39,846 nucleotides of DNA from Thermodesulfobacteriota bacterium (GTDB taxonomy: Bacteria; Desulfobacterota; Desulfobacteria; Desulfobacterales; JAUWMJ01), in the NCBI GenBank assembly GCA_034189135.1, contig JAXHVO010000005.1, positions 1 through 39,846 of the forward strand, given 5' to 3'. The notes under the pieces were generated by a model that did no database searches, was not told where the DNA came from, and was given only the letters and a program-made list of their open reading frames with translations. Each line of letters opens with the position of its first letter. The stretch's first letter is position 1. Below are positions 31,183 through 39,731 of this stretch, piece by piece. The position numbers and the translations under genes were made by a program.

Positions 31183-33504
31183 TTAGTACCGCAGGGACGC
31201 TCCGCTAACGGCTGCTGCAATTACCGCCTGCCCCAGGGATATCCCTCCGTCATTTGCCGGAACGAGCCTGTGGGTAAATACTGCAAAACCTTTCTTTGTC
31301 AGTTCTTGTAAAAGACCGCTTAATAGAAGCGAGTTTTGAAACACACCCCCACTTAAAACAATCCTTTTTAACTGGGTTTCTTTTCTTATGGTCTCACACA
31401 GATCAGTAAAAAGCCTTACCAGTGTGTGATGAAATTTGCTGCTGATCTCAGATGTATGAACCCCATTTTCTATATCTGTTACAATGCCCCTAATCACCGG
31501 CCCGGGCAAAATCCTGTGAACATCTCCCGAAGTCCATTCATAGTCATAAATGTCGTCTGTCTTTTCACCGGCAGCCATTTCGAGTTCCATGGCTGCCTGC
31601 CCTTCAAAATGAACCGTATTTCTTATGCCGCAAATGGCCGCAATTGAATCAAAAAGGCGTCCCAGGCTTGATGTGTCAGGAGAATTGACTTTTTTTTGTA
31701 TCATTTCTGCAACGACGGTTATCTTGTTTTCATCAAATTTATCTAAAACCGGAAGCCGAAGGTTGGTAAACTCCCGACCGAAAGCATCGTGCAGGTAGCT
31801 GACCGCCATTCGCCATGGCTCTTTTATTGCTGCAGCACCACCGGGCATCGGCACGTAGGACATGTGACCTTTACGCAAAAATTTTTCTTCATCGGCCACA
31901 AGAATCTCCCCGCCCCATATGGCCCCATCCGTTCCATAACCGGTCCCGTCAAATGAAAGCCCGATCACATCTCCCACCAGCTTGTTTTCCGCCATGCAGC
32001 TTACCAGATGGGCATGGTGGTGCTGAACCCGAACTTTTTCTACCCTGTCCTGCGCCATGGCATATCGAGTGCTCAGGTAATCCGGATGAAGGTCACAAAC
32101 GATCATTTCAGGGTTAACGTTCAGTATCCGCTTCATATGCCTGATCGTAAGCTGAAAAAACTCATAGGTTGCGAGGTTTTCAAGATCTCCGATATGCTGG
32201 CTTAAAAAAGCCTTGTCATCTTTGGTAAGACAGATGGTGTTTTTCAGCTCAGCCCCGCAGGCAAGAATCGGCGGAACCTTTTTTTTCAAAAATACAGGTG
32301 CCGGAATATATCCCCTGGAGCGGCGTATGAACCGTACTGCACCCGCTGATCTCCTTATAATTGAATCATCGCTTCTAAGATAAATATCCCTGTTATGAAC
32401 CAGAAAAAAATCCGCAATACCTGAAAGCCGTTTGAAAGCATCATCATTGTCAATGGCTATCGGTTCTTCGCTCATGTTTCCACTGGTCATTACCAGTGCG
32501 GTGAAATCCAGTCCCGTTACATCCGGGCTTAAAAGAAGATAATAGAGCGGAGTATAAGGAAGCATGGTACCAAAATACCTGTTTCCCGGGGCAACTTCAT
32601 CTGCCAGTCGTTTAAAATCAGATGCTCCGGACTGCTTTTTTCTCAAGAGAACAATCGGACGCTGGATTGAGGTAAGAAGGGCCTGTTCTTCTGTCAGTAC
32701 GTTGGCATACCGGCGAATATGCTCTACATCGGCAGACATAAGGGCCAGGGGTTTTTCCTCCCTGTGCTTTCGTTTTCTTAAACGGATAACCGCATCACTA
32801 TTTTCCGCATCTGCGGCAAGGTGGTAACCGCCCAAGCCCTTTATGGCCAGAATATATCCCTGTTTTAAAAGAGCCGCGGTTTTTTTCATCGGATTTTCGG
32901 TTTCAATTTCACTGCGGGTATGATCATACAAAGTCACATGTGGCCCGCAAACTTCGCAGGCATTTGGCTGGGCGTGAAATCTTCTGTTCCCCGGGTCATC
33001 ATATTCGGCCTGGCATCTTTTACACATGATAAAATGTTTCATAGAAGTTTTCGGCCGGTCATAGGGAATATCATCAATAATGGTATAACGGGGACCGCAG
33101 TTGGTGCAGTTAATGAATGGGTATTGGTAACGCCGGTCAGCCGGGTCAAAAAGCTCCCTGAGACAATCTTGGCAAACAGATACATCCGGTGATATAAGGG
33201 CGGATCTACCAGTGGTATTTTTACTTTTTGCAATGGTAAATCCGTTGGTATTTTTTACAGCTTCGGGAAAAATCGAAATCTTAGTAATGCGGGACAAAGG
33301 CGGGTTGTCTTGCACGAGATCCTGAGAAAAGGATTCAATATCACTTAAGGGTCCCGATAGATAAATACTCACCCCTGAGGATGTGTTGGCAACATCTCCC
33401 TTTAAATGATACTTTTTTGCCAGTTGATAGACAAAGGGTCTGAAACCTACCCCCTGCACAATGCCACTTACTTCCAGTCTTCTGGCAACATCATCTTCGG
33501 ACAT
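31183..33504 (-). CDS. hypF: carbamoyltransferase HypF
   Basis: 773 residues from the ATG at 33504 (a TTG two codons earlier overlaps the hypC stop). The N-terminal acylphosphatase domain (G-I-V-Q-G-V-G-F-R-P-F), two zinc fingers (CxxC x18 CxxC, about 105-205), a YrdC-like domain and a Kae1-like domain (H-H-H-A-H near 475) are all present. HypF turns carbamoyl phosphate into the CN precursor. It is directly downstream of hypC and probably translationally coupled. Confidence 0.95.
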   Translation of the reverse strand: MSEDDVARRLEVSGIVQGVGFRPFVYQLAKKYHLKGDVANTSSGVSIYLSGPLSDIESFSQDLVQDNPPLSRITKISIFPEAVKNTNGFTIAKSKNTTGRSALISPDVSVCQDCLRELFDPADRRYQYPFINCTNCGPRYTIIDDIPYDRPKTSMKHFIMCKRCQAEYDDPGNRRFHAQPNACEVCGPHVTLYDHTRSEIETENPMKKTAALLKQGYILAIKGLGGYHLAADAENSDAVIRLRKRKHREEKPLALMSADVEHIRRYANVLTEEQALLTSIQRPIVLLRKKQSGASDFKRLADEVAPGNRYFGTMLPYTPLYYLLLSPDVTGLDFTALVMTSGNMSEEPIAIDNDDAFKRLSGIADFFLVHNRDIYLRSDDSIIRRSAGAVRFIRRSRGYIPAPVFLKKKVPPILACGAELKNTICLTKDDKAFLSQHIGDLENLATYEFFQLTIRHMKRILNVNPEMIVCDLHPDYLSTRYAMAQDRVEKVRVQHHHAHLVSCMAENKLVGDVIGLSFDGTGYGTDGAIWGGEILVADEEKFLRKGHMSYVPMPGGAAAIKEPWRMAVSYLHDAFGREFTNLRLPVLDKFDENKITVVAEMIQKKVNSPDTSSLGRLFDSIAAICGIRNTVHFEGQAAMELEMAAGEKTDDIYDYEWTSGDVHRILPGPVIRGIVTDIENGVHTSEISSKFHHTLVRLFTDLCETIRKETQLKRIVLSGGVFQNSLLLSGLLQELTKKGFAVFTHRLVPANDGGISLGQAVIAAAVSGASLRY

Positions 33505-33506
33505 GG

Positions 33507-33755
33507 TCAATCGCCGTCTATCTCTTTTTCTCGCTTATCCACAAAATCAGCCGCCTCTTTAAGGATATTCAACGATTCCATTGCGGTCTTTTCATCAATC
33601 TTATGCAGGGCAAAGCCGGCATGAACGATGACATAATCGCCAACTGACGCATCTTCGACAAGGAGCAGACTTGCCGTTCTTGTTACACCGTCAACATCTA
33701 TGGTTCCGATACCGTTTTCAATTTTTGTAATTTTAGATGGGACTGCAAGGCACAT
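33507..33755 (-). CDS. hypC: hydrogenase assembly chaperone HypC
   Basis: 82 residues starting M-C-L-A-V-P-S-K, the invariant HypC start with the catalytic Cys2; an upstream in-frame ATG would destroy that motif, and AGGAG sits 9 nt before this ATG. HypC carries the Fe(CN)2CO unit to the large subunit with HypD. The gene overlaps the endopeptidase gene by 23 nt. Confidence 0.95.
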   Translation of the reverse strand: MCLAVPSKITKIENGIGTIDVDGVTRTASLLLVEDASVGDYVIVHAGFALHKIDEKTAMESLNILKEAADFVDKREKEIDGD

Positions 33756-34248
33756 TTTTACTGGCTCCTTTTTTATAGGACACACCCAGCCGATCAAGCT
33801 CTGAGAGAACCATATCGATTGCAGGATCAACTTTTTTTTGTATGGCCGGTGTCAATTCAATGCTGAGCTTATCGATATCCTCAGGTTCGACACCGACGAT
33901 TACGGTTTCCGGCACTTTGTCCAGCGCCTGGCACAGGGTTAATGCTTCGAGAAAATCCACCTGATGGAGCGAGTTTTTAGCCCTTATTCTTTCCGGTATG
34001 GCCTCCCCTGTCAGTCGATACATATCACCGACATTTCCCTTATTCCTGATGGCATCCACAACGATCAGATGATCCGGTTGCGATATGACCCCCAAAAGAT
34101 TGACTCCCAAAACCCCGCCATCCACAATAGTCACATTGCGGGGAAATGTATAGTTTTTCTGGATTTTTTCTATCACCCGCACACCGAAGCCTTCATCGGA
34201 ATACAGAATACAACCTACCCCTAAGATCATGATTTGTTTTGCGTTCAT
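33733..34248 (-). CDS. hydrogenase maturation endopeptidase
   Basis: 171 residues with G-V-G-C-I-L-Y-S-D-E-G-F-G-V (the GxGN-like motif with metal-binding Glu; the usual Asn is Cys), V-V-D-A and S-L-H-Q-V-D-F. Members of the HyaD/HybD/HoxM family bind nickel and cut the C-terminal tail of the large subunit once Ni is in. The nearby hynA has a 15-residue tail after DPCxxCxxH, a fitting substrate. Confidence 0.9.
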   Translation of the reverse strand: MNAKQIMILGVGCILYSDEGFGVRVIEKIQKNYTFPRNVTIVDGGVLGVNLLGVISQPDHLIVVDAIRNKGNVGDMYRLTGEAIPERIRAKNSLHQVDFLEALTLCQALDKVPETVIVGVEPEDIDKLSIELTPAIQKKVDPAIDMVLSELDRLGVSYKKGASKNVPCSPI

Positions 34249-34302
34249 TTTGTTACCACAAGTTTATACTATACTGTTTGCCATAGTCAACTTACCAGAA
34301 CA

Positions 34303-34525
34303 TTATAGTAATTCTCAAAAATATGTTCCGTTTTAAATGAGGAAACTGTCTGAGTGTATTAGAAATCGTTAAGAAAGAACTTAAGTACAATATTGCTATT
34401 TTATTGTAGTCGTTGTCATACTCAAATTAATTATAATAAAGACAGATAGTTCTTTCTTTACGATTTCTTATATACGAGTTTTTCATCGTTTAAAACGGAA
34501 TATATTTATGAGAAACAGTATAACC
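34303..34525. mobile_element. fold-back element with about 84-nt imperfect arms
   Basis: Arms 34303-34386 and 34442-34525 share TTCCGTTTTAAA (TTTAAAACGGAA), AGAAATCGT and AAAGAAAGAACT blocks in inverted order, with a 55-nt spacer. It fills much of the gap between the endopeptidase and hynA genes and has no gene. Different sequence from the other elements. Confidence 0.7.
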
Positions 34526-34813
34526 ATACTTACGCGTGCAGGCAGTCATTTATCCAATCTGCTTTTAACATAAAGACTCATTTTGATACGTTTTGCGGAA
34601 ATAGAAGCAGGAGGGTAAAAGTGATAGCAAACCGGCCGGCACTAATTTTTCGTATCCGCCCACACCCATTCGGAACAAAAAGGTTGCCAATCTCCGTCCT
34701 GTCATCGTTCACAGGTTGTTCAGCTTTAGGTGATCAGGGCAATCTGTGATAGTCTGTAAACCGGTTGCCCTGAGCACGTATAGCTGCGGTACCTGCAAAC
34801 GCATAGGAAATTT

Positions 34814-34845
34814 CTTTCAGCCTCCCTGCATCAGGAGGCTGAAAG
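34814..34845 (-). terminator. hairpin after hynA
   Basis: CTTTCAGCCTCC and GGAGGCTGAAAG form a perfect 12-bp stem with an 8-nt loop, 16 nt after the hynA stop. The following minus-strand bases have only a weak U tract, so it may be a stabilising hairpin or a modest terminator. Confidence 0.6.
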
Positions 34846-34860
34846 AGAAAAAGCTTTATA

Positions 34861-36513
34861 TCAACATACTTTAATCTTATAGACCTGGTTGGAATCAGGA
34901 TCTATTATATGAACACCGCAGGCGATGCACGGATCAAAGGAGTGTACCGTCCGTAAGACTTCAACCGGCCGCTTGGGATCCGCTATGGGTGTTCCAATCA
35001 AAGCCTCTTCCACCGGCCCGAGTTTTCCTTTTTCATCTCTGGGCCCAAGATTCCAGGTGGACGGTACCACATACTGGTAGTTCTTTATCTTTTTATTTTC
35101 AATTTCAATCCAGTGTCCCAATGATCCTCGAGCCACGTCATTCAGCCCGACCCCCATACCTTTGTCCGGCATCTTCCAAGGCTGGTAGGTTTTGGTATCT
35201 CCTGATTTAAGGTTTTCAACCAGTTCCATGACCCAGCCCGGCATGGCCTGGCCGATGGCAATGGTTTCAAGACCTCGGGCTGCTGTACGGCCGAGGGTTG
35301 AAAACAGAGCCCCAGCCGGAATGCCGAGTTTTTTAAGGGTACTGTCCACAATTGGTTTGATCTTTTTGTGACCCTTGCCGTAAGCCACCAGAACCCTTGC
35401 CAGCGGTCCCACTTCGCACGGTTCACCGTTATACCTGGGTGCCTTGAACCAGGAATATTTACCGCCTCCGGGCCTGTACTTGGGATCCTCTTGGAGTGGT
35501 CGGGTTTCGCCCTTGTAAGGATGTTTGGGATGGCCTTTTTTGTACCATGCCCGAGCGACATGCTCGGTCACTTTTGACTGATTGGCCATTTTTACCCCGC
35601 CAATGTTTTGTTTCATAATCACACCCCTGGGCATAAAAAGACTTTGCGGTTCCTCATCGGTTTCCGGAAGGTCGCCCCATGCTAGAAAATTGGTGCAGCC
35701 GCCGACAGCGCCCCAGTCCTTGTAAAAGGAAGCAACGGCCAACAGGTCAGGAATATATACGTTTTCCACAAATTCCTGGGTTTCTTTGGTGAGGTAAAGG
35801 AATTCGGCAATGCGATCGGGTACCAAATCCCGGACAGAGGTAATTCCTCCCACCACAAGCGACTGCAGATGCGGATTTTTAGCGCCGAAGATGGCATGCA
35901 TCCTGGCGGACTTGGCCTGCAAACGCAGGGCTTCGATGTAATGCGCCGCGGCCATCAGGTTGGCTTCCGGCGGCATGACATAGGCCGGATGTCCCCAGTA
36001 GGCATTGGCAAAGGGCCCCAGTTGCCCGCTTTCAACAAAAGTCTTTAATCTTTGCTGAACGTTTTTGAAATAGTTCGTGCCTCCCCAGGGAGCATTACTG
36101 ACGTTGTCGGCCAGTTTGGCCGTTTTGGCCGGGTCTGCTTTGTTAACGGCACTGACTATGTCCACCCAGTCCAGCGCATGCAGATGATAAAAATGAACAA
36201 TGTGATCATGCTGGAACTGAGCACCATGAAGAAGATTTCTGATTAAACGTGCATTCTTTGGAATTTTAACGCCCACTGCGTTTTCGACTGCCCTCACCGA
36301 GGACAGAGCATGGGTGTACGTTCAGACGCCACAGGAGCGCTGCACAAAATGCTGAGCATCTCTGGGATCCCGCCCCTGAAGAATAAGTTCTATGCCTCTG
36401 AACATCTGTCCTGAGCTCCAGGCGTTTTTAACCTTGCCTCCCTCAACCTCTACCTCAATGCGAAGGTGGCCTTCTATTCTTGTGATAGGATCTATCGTTA
36501 TTCTCTTACCCAT
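34861..36513 (-). CDS. hynA: [NiFe] hydrogenase large subunit, in-frame UGA (putative Sec64)
   Basis: 550 codons counting the internal TGA at 36324-36322. The N-terminus [10 protein letters not shown] is typical. Ligands: C61 and position 64 in R-S-C-G-V-(TGA)-T-Y-T-H, then C529 and C532 in [12 protein letters not shown] replaces the codon of the Cys that bridges Ni and Fe, and the 486 codons after it are open and conserved. A SECIS-like hairpin follows. I therefore read it as selenocysteine; a nonsense mutation or sequencing error are the alternatives. Length is normal for the family, with a 15-residue C-terminal tail for the endopeptidase. It oxidises H2 in the periplasm. Confidence 0.85.
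36288..36306 (-). promoter_or_regulatory. candidate bacterial SECIS element
   Basis: On the minus strand CTGTCCTC pairs with GAGGGCAG over 8 bp (one G-U) with a GGU loop. The stem begins 15 nt after the TGA and the loop 24 nt after it. Bacterial SECIS elements have a G in the first two loop bases and a loop 16-37 nt from UGA, so both rules are met. The bases also encode S-S-V-R-A, so chance folding is possible. Confidence 0.65.
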
Positions 36514-36570
36514 ATTATCTCCTCCCTTTTTTCTTAAAAAGGATTATTGTTGAATTTTACATGCCCCTCG

Positions 36571-37512
36571 CTACATTTCCTCGTAAAACGGGCTCATCTT
36601 GTCCCAGAAATCCGGTTCACTGCACCCAATGCACGGATGACCCGCTTCAACCGGCCAGCTGGTGCCGTCGTTGAATTTCACCACCGGACAGTTATTGTAG
36701 GTTTCAGGACCTCTGCAACCAAGCTTGTACAGGCAATATCCCATCGCCGCCTCTTCCGAGCCAAACTCTTCAACAAATTCATCGTTTTCAAAATGGGATC
36801 TTCTCGGACACTGATCATGAATGGTTTTTCCATAGGCAAACAGAGGTCTGCCAAGGTCGTCCAAAGCAGGCAGTTTGCCTAGGAGGAGATAGTTTACCAC
36901 GGTTCCCACGAAGTTGACCGGGTTGGGCGGGCAGCCCGGTATGTTAAGGGTTTTGACACCCAGGGCATCACCTACTCCCTTATATCCACCAGGGTTCGGT
37001 GCTGCAGCCTGAACACCCCCGTATGCTGCACATGTACCGATGGCGATGGTAGCCGCTGCTTTGGGAACAACATCTTTGGCGATATCAAGGAAGGAGCGTC
37101 CACCGACCTTGCCGTATCCACCGTTATATTTAGTGGCCACCCCTCCCTCACAAACACAAATAAACTTGCCGTTGTATTTTTTCAATGCGGCTTGAAGATT
37201 TTCCTCAGCCTGGTGACCTGCTGCCGCCATGACGGTTTCATGGTATTCAAGCGAAAGGATTTCCAACACCAGGTCATCAACAAAGGGATAGGTAGATCTT
37301 AACAGGGCTTCGGAACATCCGGTACATTCTGCAAAATGGAGCCAGATAACAGGTGGGCGCTCCTTGGGCGCTGCAAAGACCTCCGCCACTTTCGGAACAA
37401 ACGATGATGAAAGCCCCATTGTTGCTGTGAGGAAGGTACAGTATTTCATGAAGTCTCTTCGTGAAACCCCTTTTTTTCCCAACCTCTCGTAAAATTGTTT
37501 TTCCTTTTCCAT
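36571..37512 (-). CDS. hynB: [NiFe] hydrogenase small subunit
   Basis: 313 residues from the ATG at 37512, which follows AAGGAGG by 5 nt (a GTG two codons upstream is less likely). A Tat signal (S-R-R-D-F-M-K) directs folded export. Fe-S ligands: CTGC in E-C-T-G-C-S-E, G-T-C-A, P-G-C-P for the proximal cluster, and later Cys/His (H-D-Q-C, G-C-R-G, N-N-C-P, H-P-C-I-G-C) for distal and medial ones. A Pro (S-W-P-V-E-A-G) at the medial site predicts the [3Fe-4S] form, as in standard group 1 enzymes and unlike NiFeSe enzymes. Upstream of hynA, spacing about 57 nt. Confidence 0.95.
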   Translation of the reverse strand: MEKEKQFYERLGKKGVSRRDFMKYCTFLTATMGLSSSFVPKVAEVFAAPKERPPVIWLHFAECTGCSEALLRSTYPFVDDLVLEILSLEYHETVMAAAGHQAEENLQAALKKYNGKFICVCEGGVATKYNGGYGKVGGRSFLDIAKDVVPKAAATIAIGTCAAYGGVQAAAPNPGGYKGVGDALGVKTLNIPGCPPNPVNFVGTVVNYLLLGKLPALDDLGRPLFAYGKTIHDQCPRRSHFENDEFVEEFGSEEAAMGYCLYKLGCRGPETYNNCPVVKFNDGTSWPVEAGHPCIGCSEPDFWDKMSPFYEEM

Positions 37513-37693
37513 TGGCACCTCCTTGATGCTGTTAAGGGTTCATAAACCTCCAAACAAACACAATAAGGAAGGGAATGTCTTTACCAACAGCTAGTTCCCA
37601 GCCCTCTTAGCTATATAGTTTCCCTGCCTTAAAAAATAGAATGTATGACTCAAAGTTTAATGTTTCACAACATCTTGAAATATAAAGTTTTGT

Positions 37694-37722
37694 TTAATAT
37701 TGAAAAATATTGAAAAAGTCAA
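37694..37722 (-). promoter_or_regulatory. sigma-70 promoter for hynBA
   Basis: On the minus strand TTGACT (37722-37717), a 17-nt spacer and TATTAA (37699-37694) lie about 180 nt upstream of hynB. The spacer contains two CAATATT blocks. The long leader that follows might be regulated, but I see no known riboswitch in it. Confidence 0.6.
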
Positions 37723-38154
37723 GCCATAATACAATTGGGGCCCTTTCCCGATTGGTGGGTGTTTATCAAGACAAAACAAATGGATAATTTCCAATTGAAC
37801 AGGCGTTTTCCCAGAGGGCACAGGTTCAGTAACCCTCCATAGATCAGGCGGATAACAATTCTAAAAAATTATGAATAATGGGTTTGCTTGCGTATGGGAA
37901 ACTTGAGATATTATTAGCCGGAAATTAGGATTTATTTGAAAAGGTGAATGGAGACCCGTTAACAGAGAGAGATCACAGAAATCGAAAGCATTTTCAACGC
38001 ACAGATAAAGTCTTTAGCAAACAACCCTTAAATCCTTAGCCTCTGTCCCGCTATAAGCAGGATTGAATCCTCATCTCCAACTAAATTGGAGAAGAATTTT
38101 ATTGGTATGGTAAAATAGAAAAAAAGTCAAGCAGTAAAAAGATGTTAAATCGTC
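37723..38154. other. gene-free region upstream of hynB
   Basis: No convincing ORF, RNA or large repeat. A small CTCCAA/TTGGAG hairpin near 38080 could end the 38155 gene. A segment near 37898 (GGGAAACTTGAGATATTATTA) resembles the right terminal repeat of the element at 21741, but without a partner it is only a hint. Confidence 0.45.
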
Positions 38155-38619
38155 TTAAGTAACCACCCCATCGTCATCCTCTGCAATCTTAATGGGGGCT
38201 TTGATATCTTTTATCTTATCTTTATCTACAACTTCTTCCTTAACATCATCTCCAATCAATTCATCAATTTCATCGACGATACTTTCTATTTCGTCGAGAT
38301 CTTCTGAAGTTTCTTGTCCTTTGATCAGTAAATCAATGTCATTAAAAAAAAGCTCCATAGGTGGACTGTCTTTTGAATCAAACATATCGATAACCGCCTG
38401 CGCTATTTTCTCTGCATAAACGCCCGGAGGGTACATATTATTTGTTCTTAATTCAGCAATAAGCGCTTCCTTTCCTTTTGAAATCGCAGATTTAATTATT
38501 TTATAATCATACTCTTCTTCACAAAGAAGAGATAGCCTTTCTTTATCCAGTTCCGCAAACTCTTTGATGATTAGTTTTTTTTGATCATTTTCTTTTGAAA
38601 TCAGATATTTTTGTTTCAT
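38155..38619 (-). CDS. hypothetical acidic protein (154 aa)
   Basis: A 154-residue soluble protein. The N-terminal half is helical and basic (K-Q-K-Y-L-I-S-K-E-N-D-Q-K-K-L-I-I-K-E-F-A), the C-terminal half is strongly acidic (E-T-S-E-D-L-D-E-I-E-S-I-V-D-E-I-D-E-L) and ends V-V-T. No family recognised. Stands alone on the minus strand between hynB and the tRNA genes; ribosome binding site AAAGGATG lies just before the ATG. Confidence 0.7.
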   Translation of the reverse strand: MKQKYLISKENDQKKLIIKEFAELDKERLSLLCEEEYDYKIIKSAISKGKEALIAELRTNNMYPPGVYAEKIAQAVIDMFDSKDSPPMELFFNDIDLLIKGQETSEDLDEIESIVDEIDELIGDDVKEEVVDKDKIKDIKAPIKIAEDDDGVVT

Positions 38620-38827
38620 CCTTTCATCCTTTTTTGTTAATCATTTGTCTAAGTGGTGATTGGCAATGCCAACTTCATTTTCCGGTGCGTTGTAATCATA
38701 CTCAGATGTTGATGTCAACAAACAAAAGGTGTTGATTAATTTTTAGTACGCTGAAACAGAAAATTTCCCGGCAAGAAAGATATTGACCTGTTGTTGGTGA
38801 AATGTTAAAAACGTAAATTTAGACCAA

Positions 38828-38915
38828 GGAGGGATGGCTGAGTGGTCGAAAGCGGCGGTCTTGAAAACCGTTGAGTGTCACAGCTCCGTGGGTTCGAATC
38901 CTACTCCCTCCGCCA
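38828..38915 (+). tRNA. tRNA-Ser (UGA)
   Basis: Acceptor GGAGGGA/TCCCTCC, G discriminator and an encoded CCA, anticodon loop CTTGAAA (anticodon TGA), a long variable arm (GTTGAGTGTCACAGCTCC) and a T-loop TTCGAAT, all as in class II tRNA-Ser. This is an ordinary serine tRNA, not tRNA-Sec. Confidence 0.95.
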
Positions 38916-38961
38916 AAAAATCAAAAAAATCGATTTTCATCGGTTGCCAATAGTATACTGA

Positions 38962-39103
38962 GAGACCTTTGAAAAATGGTAATTTATGTTCGAGTTCAAG
39001 GAAGACGAAAATTTCAACCACAGGAATACATGTAGTATTTCGAGGATTGAAATTTGAGTCTGACGCAGAAATCGGGCATAAAGTGCCGTTTTGCAAAGGC
39101 CTC
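38962..39103. repeat. 142-nt palindromic fold-back element between tRNA-Ser genes
   Basis: GAGACCTTTG (38962-38971) and CAAAGGCCTC (39094-39103) are the ends, and the arms pair through TTTATG, AAATTTCAA and CATG blocks around a TACATGTAGT centre. It lies in the spacer between two tRNA genes and holds no gene. Confidence 0.7.
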
Positions 39104-39122
39104 TTAGATTTATCAGAATCAA

Positions 39123-39215
39123 GGAGAGATGGCCGAGCTGGCTGAAGGCGCTCGCCTGCTAAGCGAGTGTGGGGGGAAACTTCCACCGAGGGTTCGAATC
39201 CCTCTCTCTCCGCCA
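39123..39215 (+). tRNA. tRNA-Ser (GCU)
   Basis: Acceptor GGAGAGA/TCTCTCC, G discriminator and encoded CCA, anticodon loop CTGCTAA (anticodon GCT), a variable arm GTGTGGGGGGAAACTTCCAC, and a T-loop TTCGAAT. A second class II serine tRNA, 207 nt after the first, probably from the same ancestral array. Confidence 0.95.
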
Positions 39216-39218
39216 TTA

Positions 39219-39262
39219 AAAACACAAAAGCACGAATAATAAATTTCGTGCTTTTGTGTTTT
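39219..39262. terminator. bidirectional intrinsic terminator
   Basis: AAAACACAAAAGCACGA (39219-39235) and TCGTGCTTTTGTGTTTT (39246-39262) form a perfect 17-bp stem with A/T tracts on both sides. It should stop the tRNA transcript from the left and the ferredoxin gene from the right. Confidence 0.85.
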
Positions 39263-39278
39263 GGCCATTAAGCTTATT

Positions 39279-39704
39279 TTACTTGTTGATGACCATCATC
39301 TCAATCGCACCCACCGGACAGTCAACTGCACAGAAACCACACGCGATACAGGCCCTTTCATTTTCAAGAATGGGATAACCCCGGATATCCTGATTATCTT
39401 TGGTATACCAAAGCTTAAGACAGTCGACCGGACATGCTTCAATGCAGATATTGCATGACATGCATTTTTCCCGGTGAATAACCGGTTTTTTCCAGCGCGA
39501 TCTGAATCTGATCCTTTTGCAGGTGTTATGAAAAGAATCTTTCACCGATTCCTGGGGACAGATCTTACCACAGGCCCCGCAATCGATACACAGCTTCGGT
39601 TTGATGGTATGAATTTTACCCCTTTTTCCCTCGATCGCATCTGTCGGACAAACCTTTTTACACAAACTGCACCCGATGCACTTATCTGTAATCGAATAAG
39701 ACAT
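39279..39704 (-). CDS. ferredoxin with four [4Fe-4S] motifs (141 aa)
   Basis: Four CxxCxxCxxxCP motifs: C-I-G-C-S-L-C-K-K-V-C-P, C-I-D-C-G-A-C-G-K-I-C-P, C-M-S-C-N-I-C-I-E-A-C-P and C-I-A-C-G-F-C-A-V-D-C-P. So four [4Fe-4S] clusters are expected in 141 residues, a polyferredoxin of the electron-transfer subunit type. A short basic linker (about 62-75) separates the pairs. No catalytic partner is in the window, the next feature upstream being an intron end. Confidence 0.85.
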   Translation of the reverse strand: MSYSITDKCIGCSLCKKVCPTDAIEGKRGKIHTIKPKLCIDCGACGKICPQESVKDSFHNTCKRIRFRSRWKKPVIHREKCMSCNICIEACPVDCLKLWYTKDNQDIRGYPILENERACIACGFCAVDCPVGAIEMMVINK

Positions 39705-39731
39705 TGCCCTTCCTCGGGATTTAGCTTCCGG

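Noticed and set aside
33733-34248. Cys in place of Asn in the G-V-G-C-I-L motif of the endopeptidase as evidence of inactivation
   Set aside because: The metal-binding Glu and other motifs are intact and this position varies in the family.
38828-38915. tRNA-Ser (UGA) as a possible tRNA-Sec for the hynA UGA
   Set aside because: Its anticodon TGA reads UCA serine codons. tRNA-Sec has anticodon UCA and an 8-bp acceptor stem. None is in the window.
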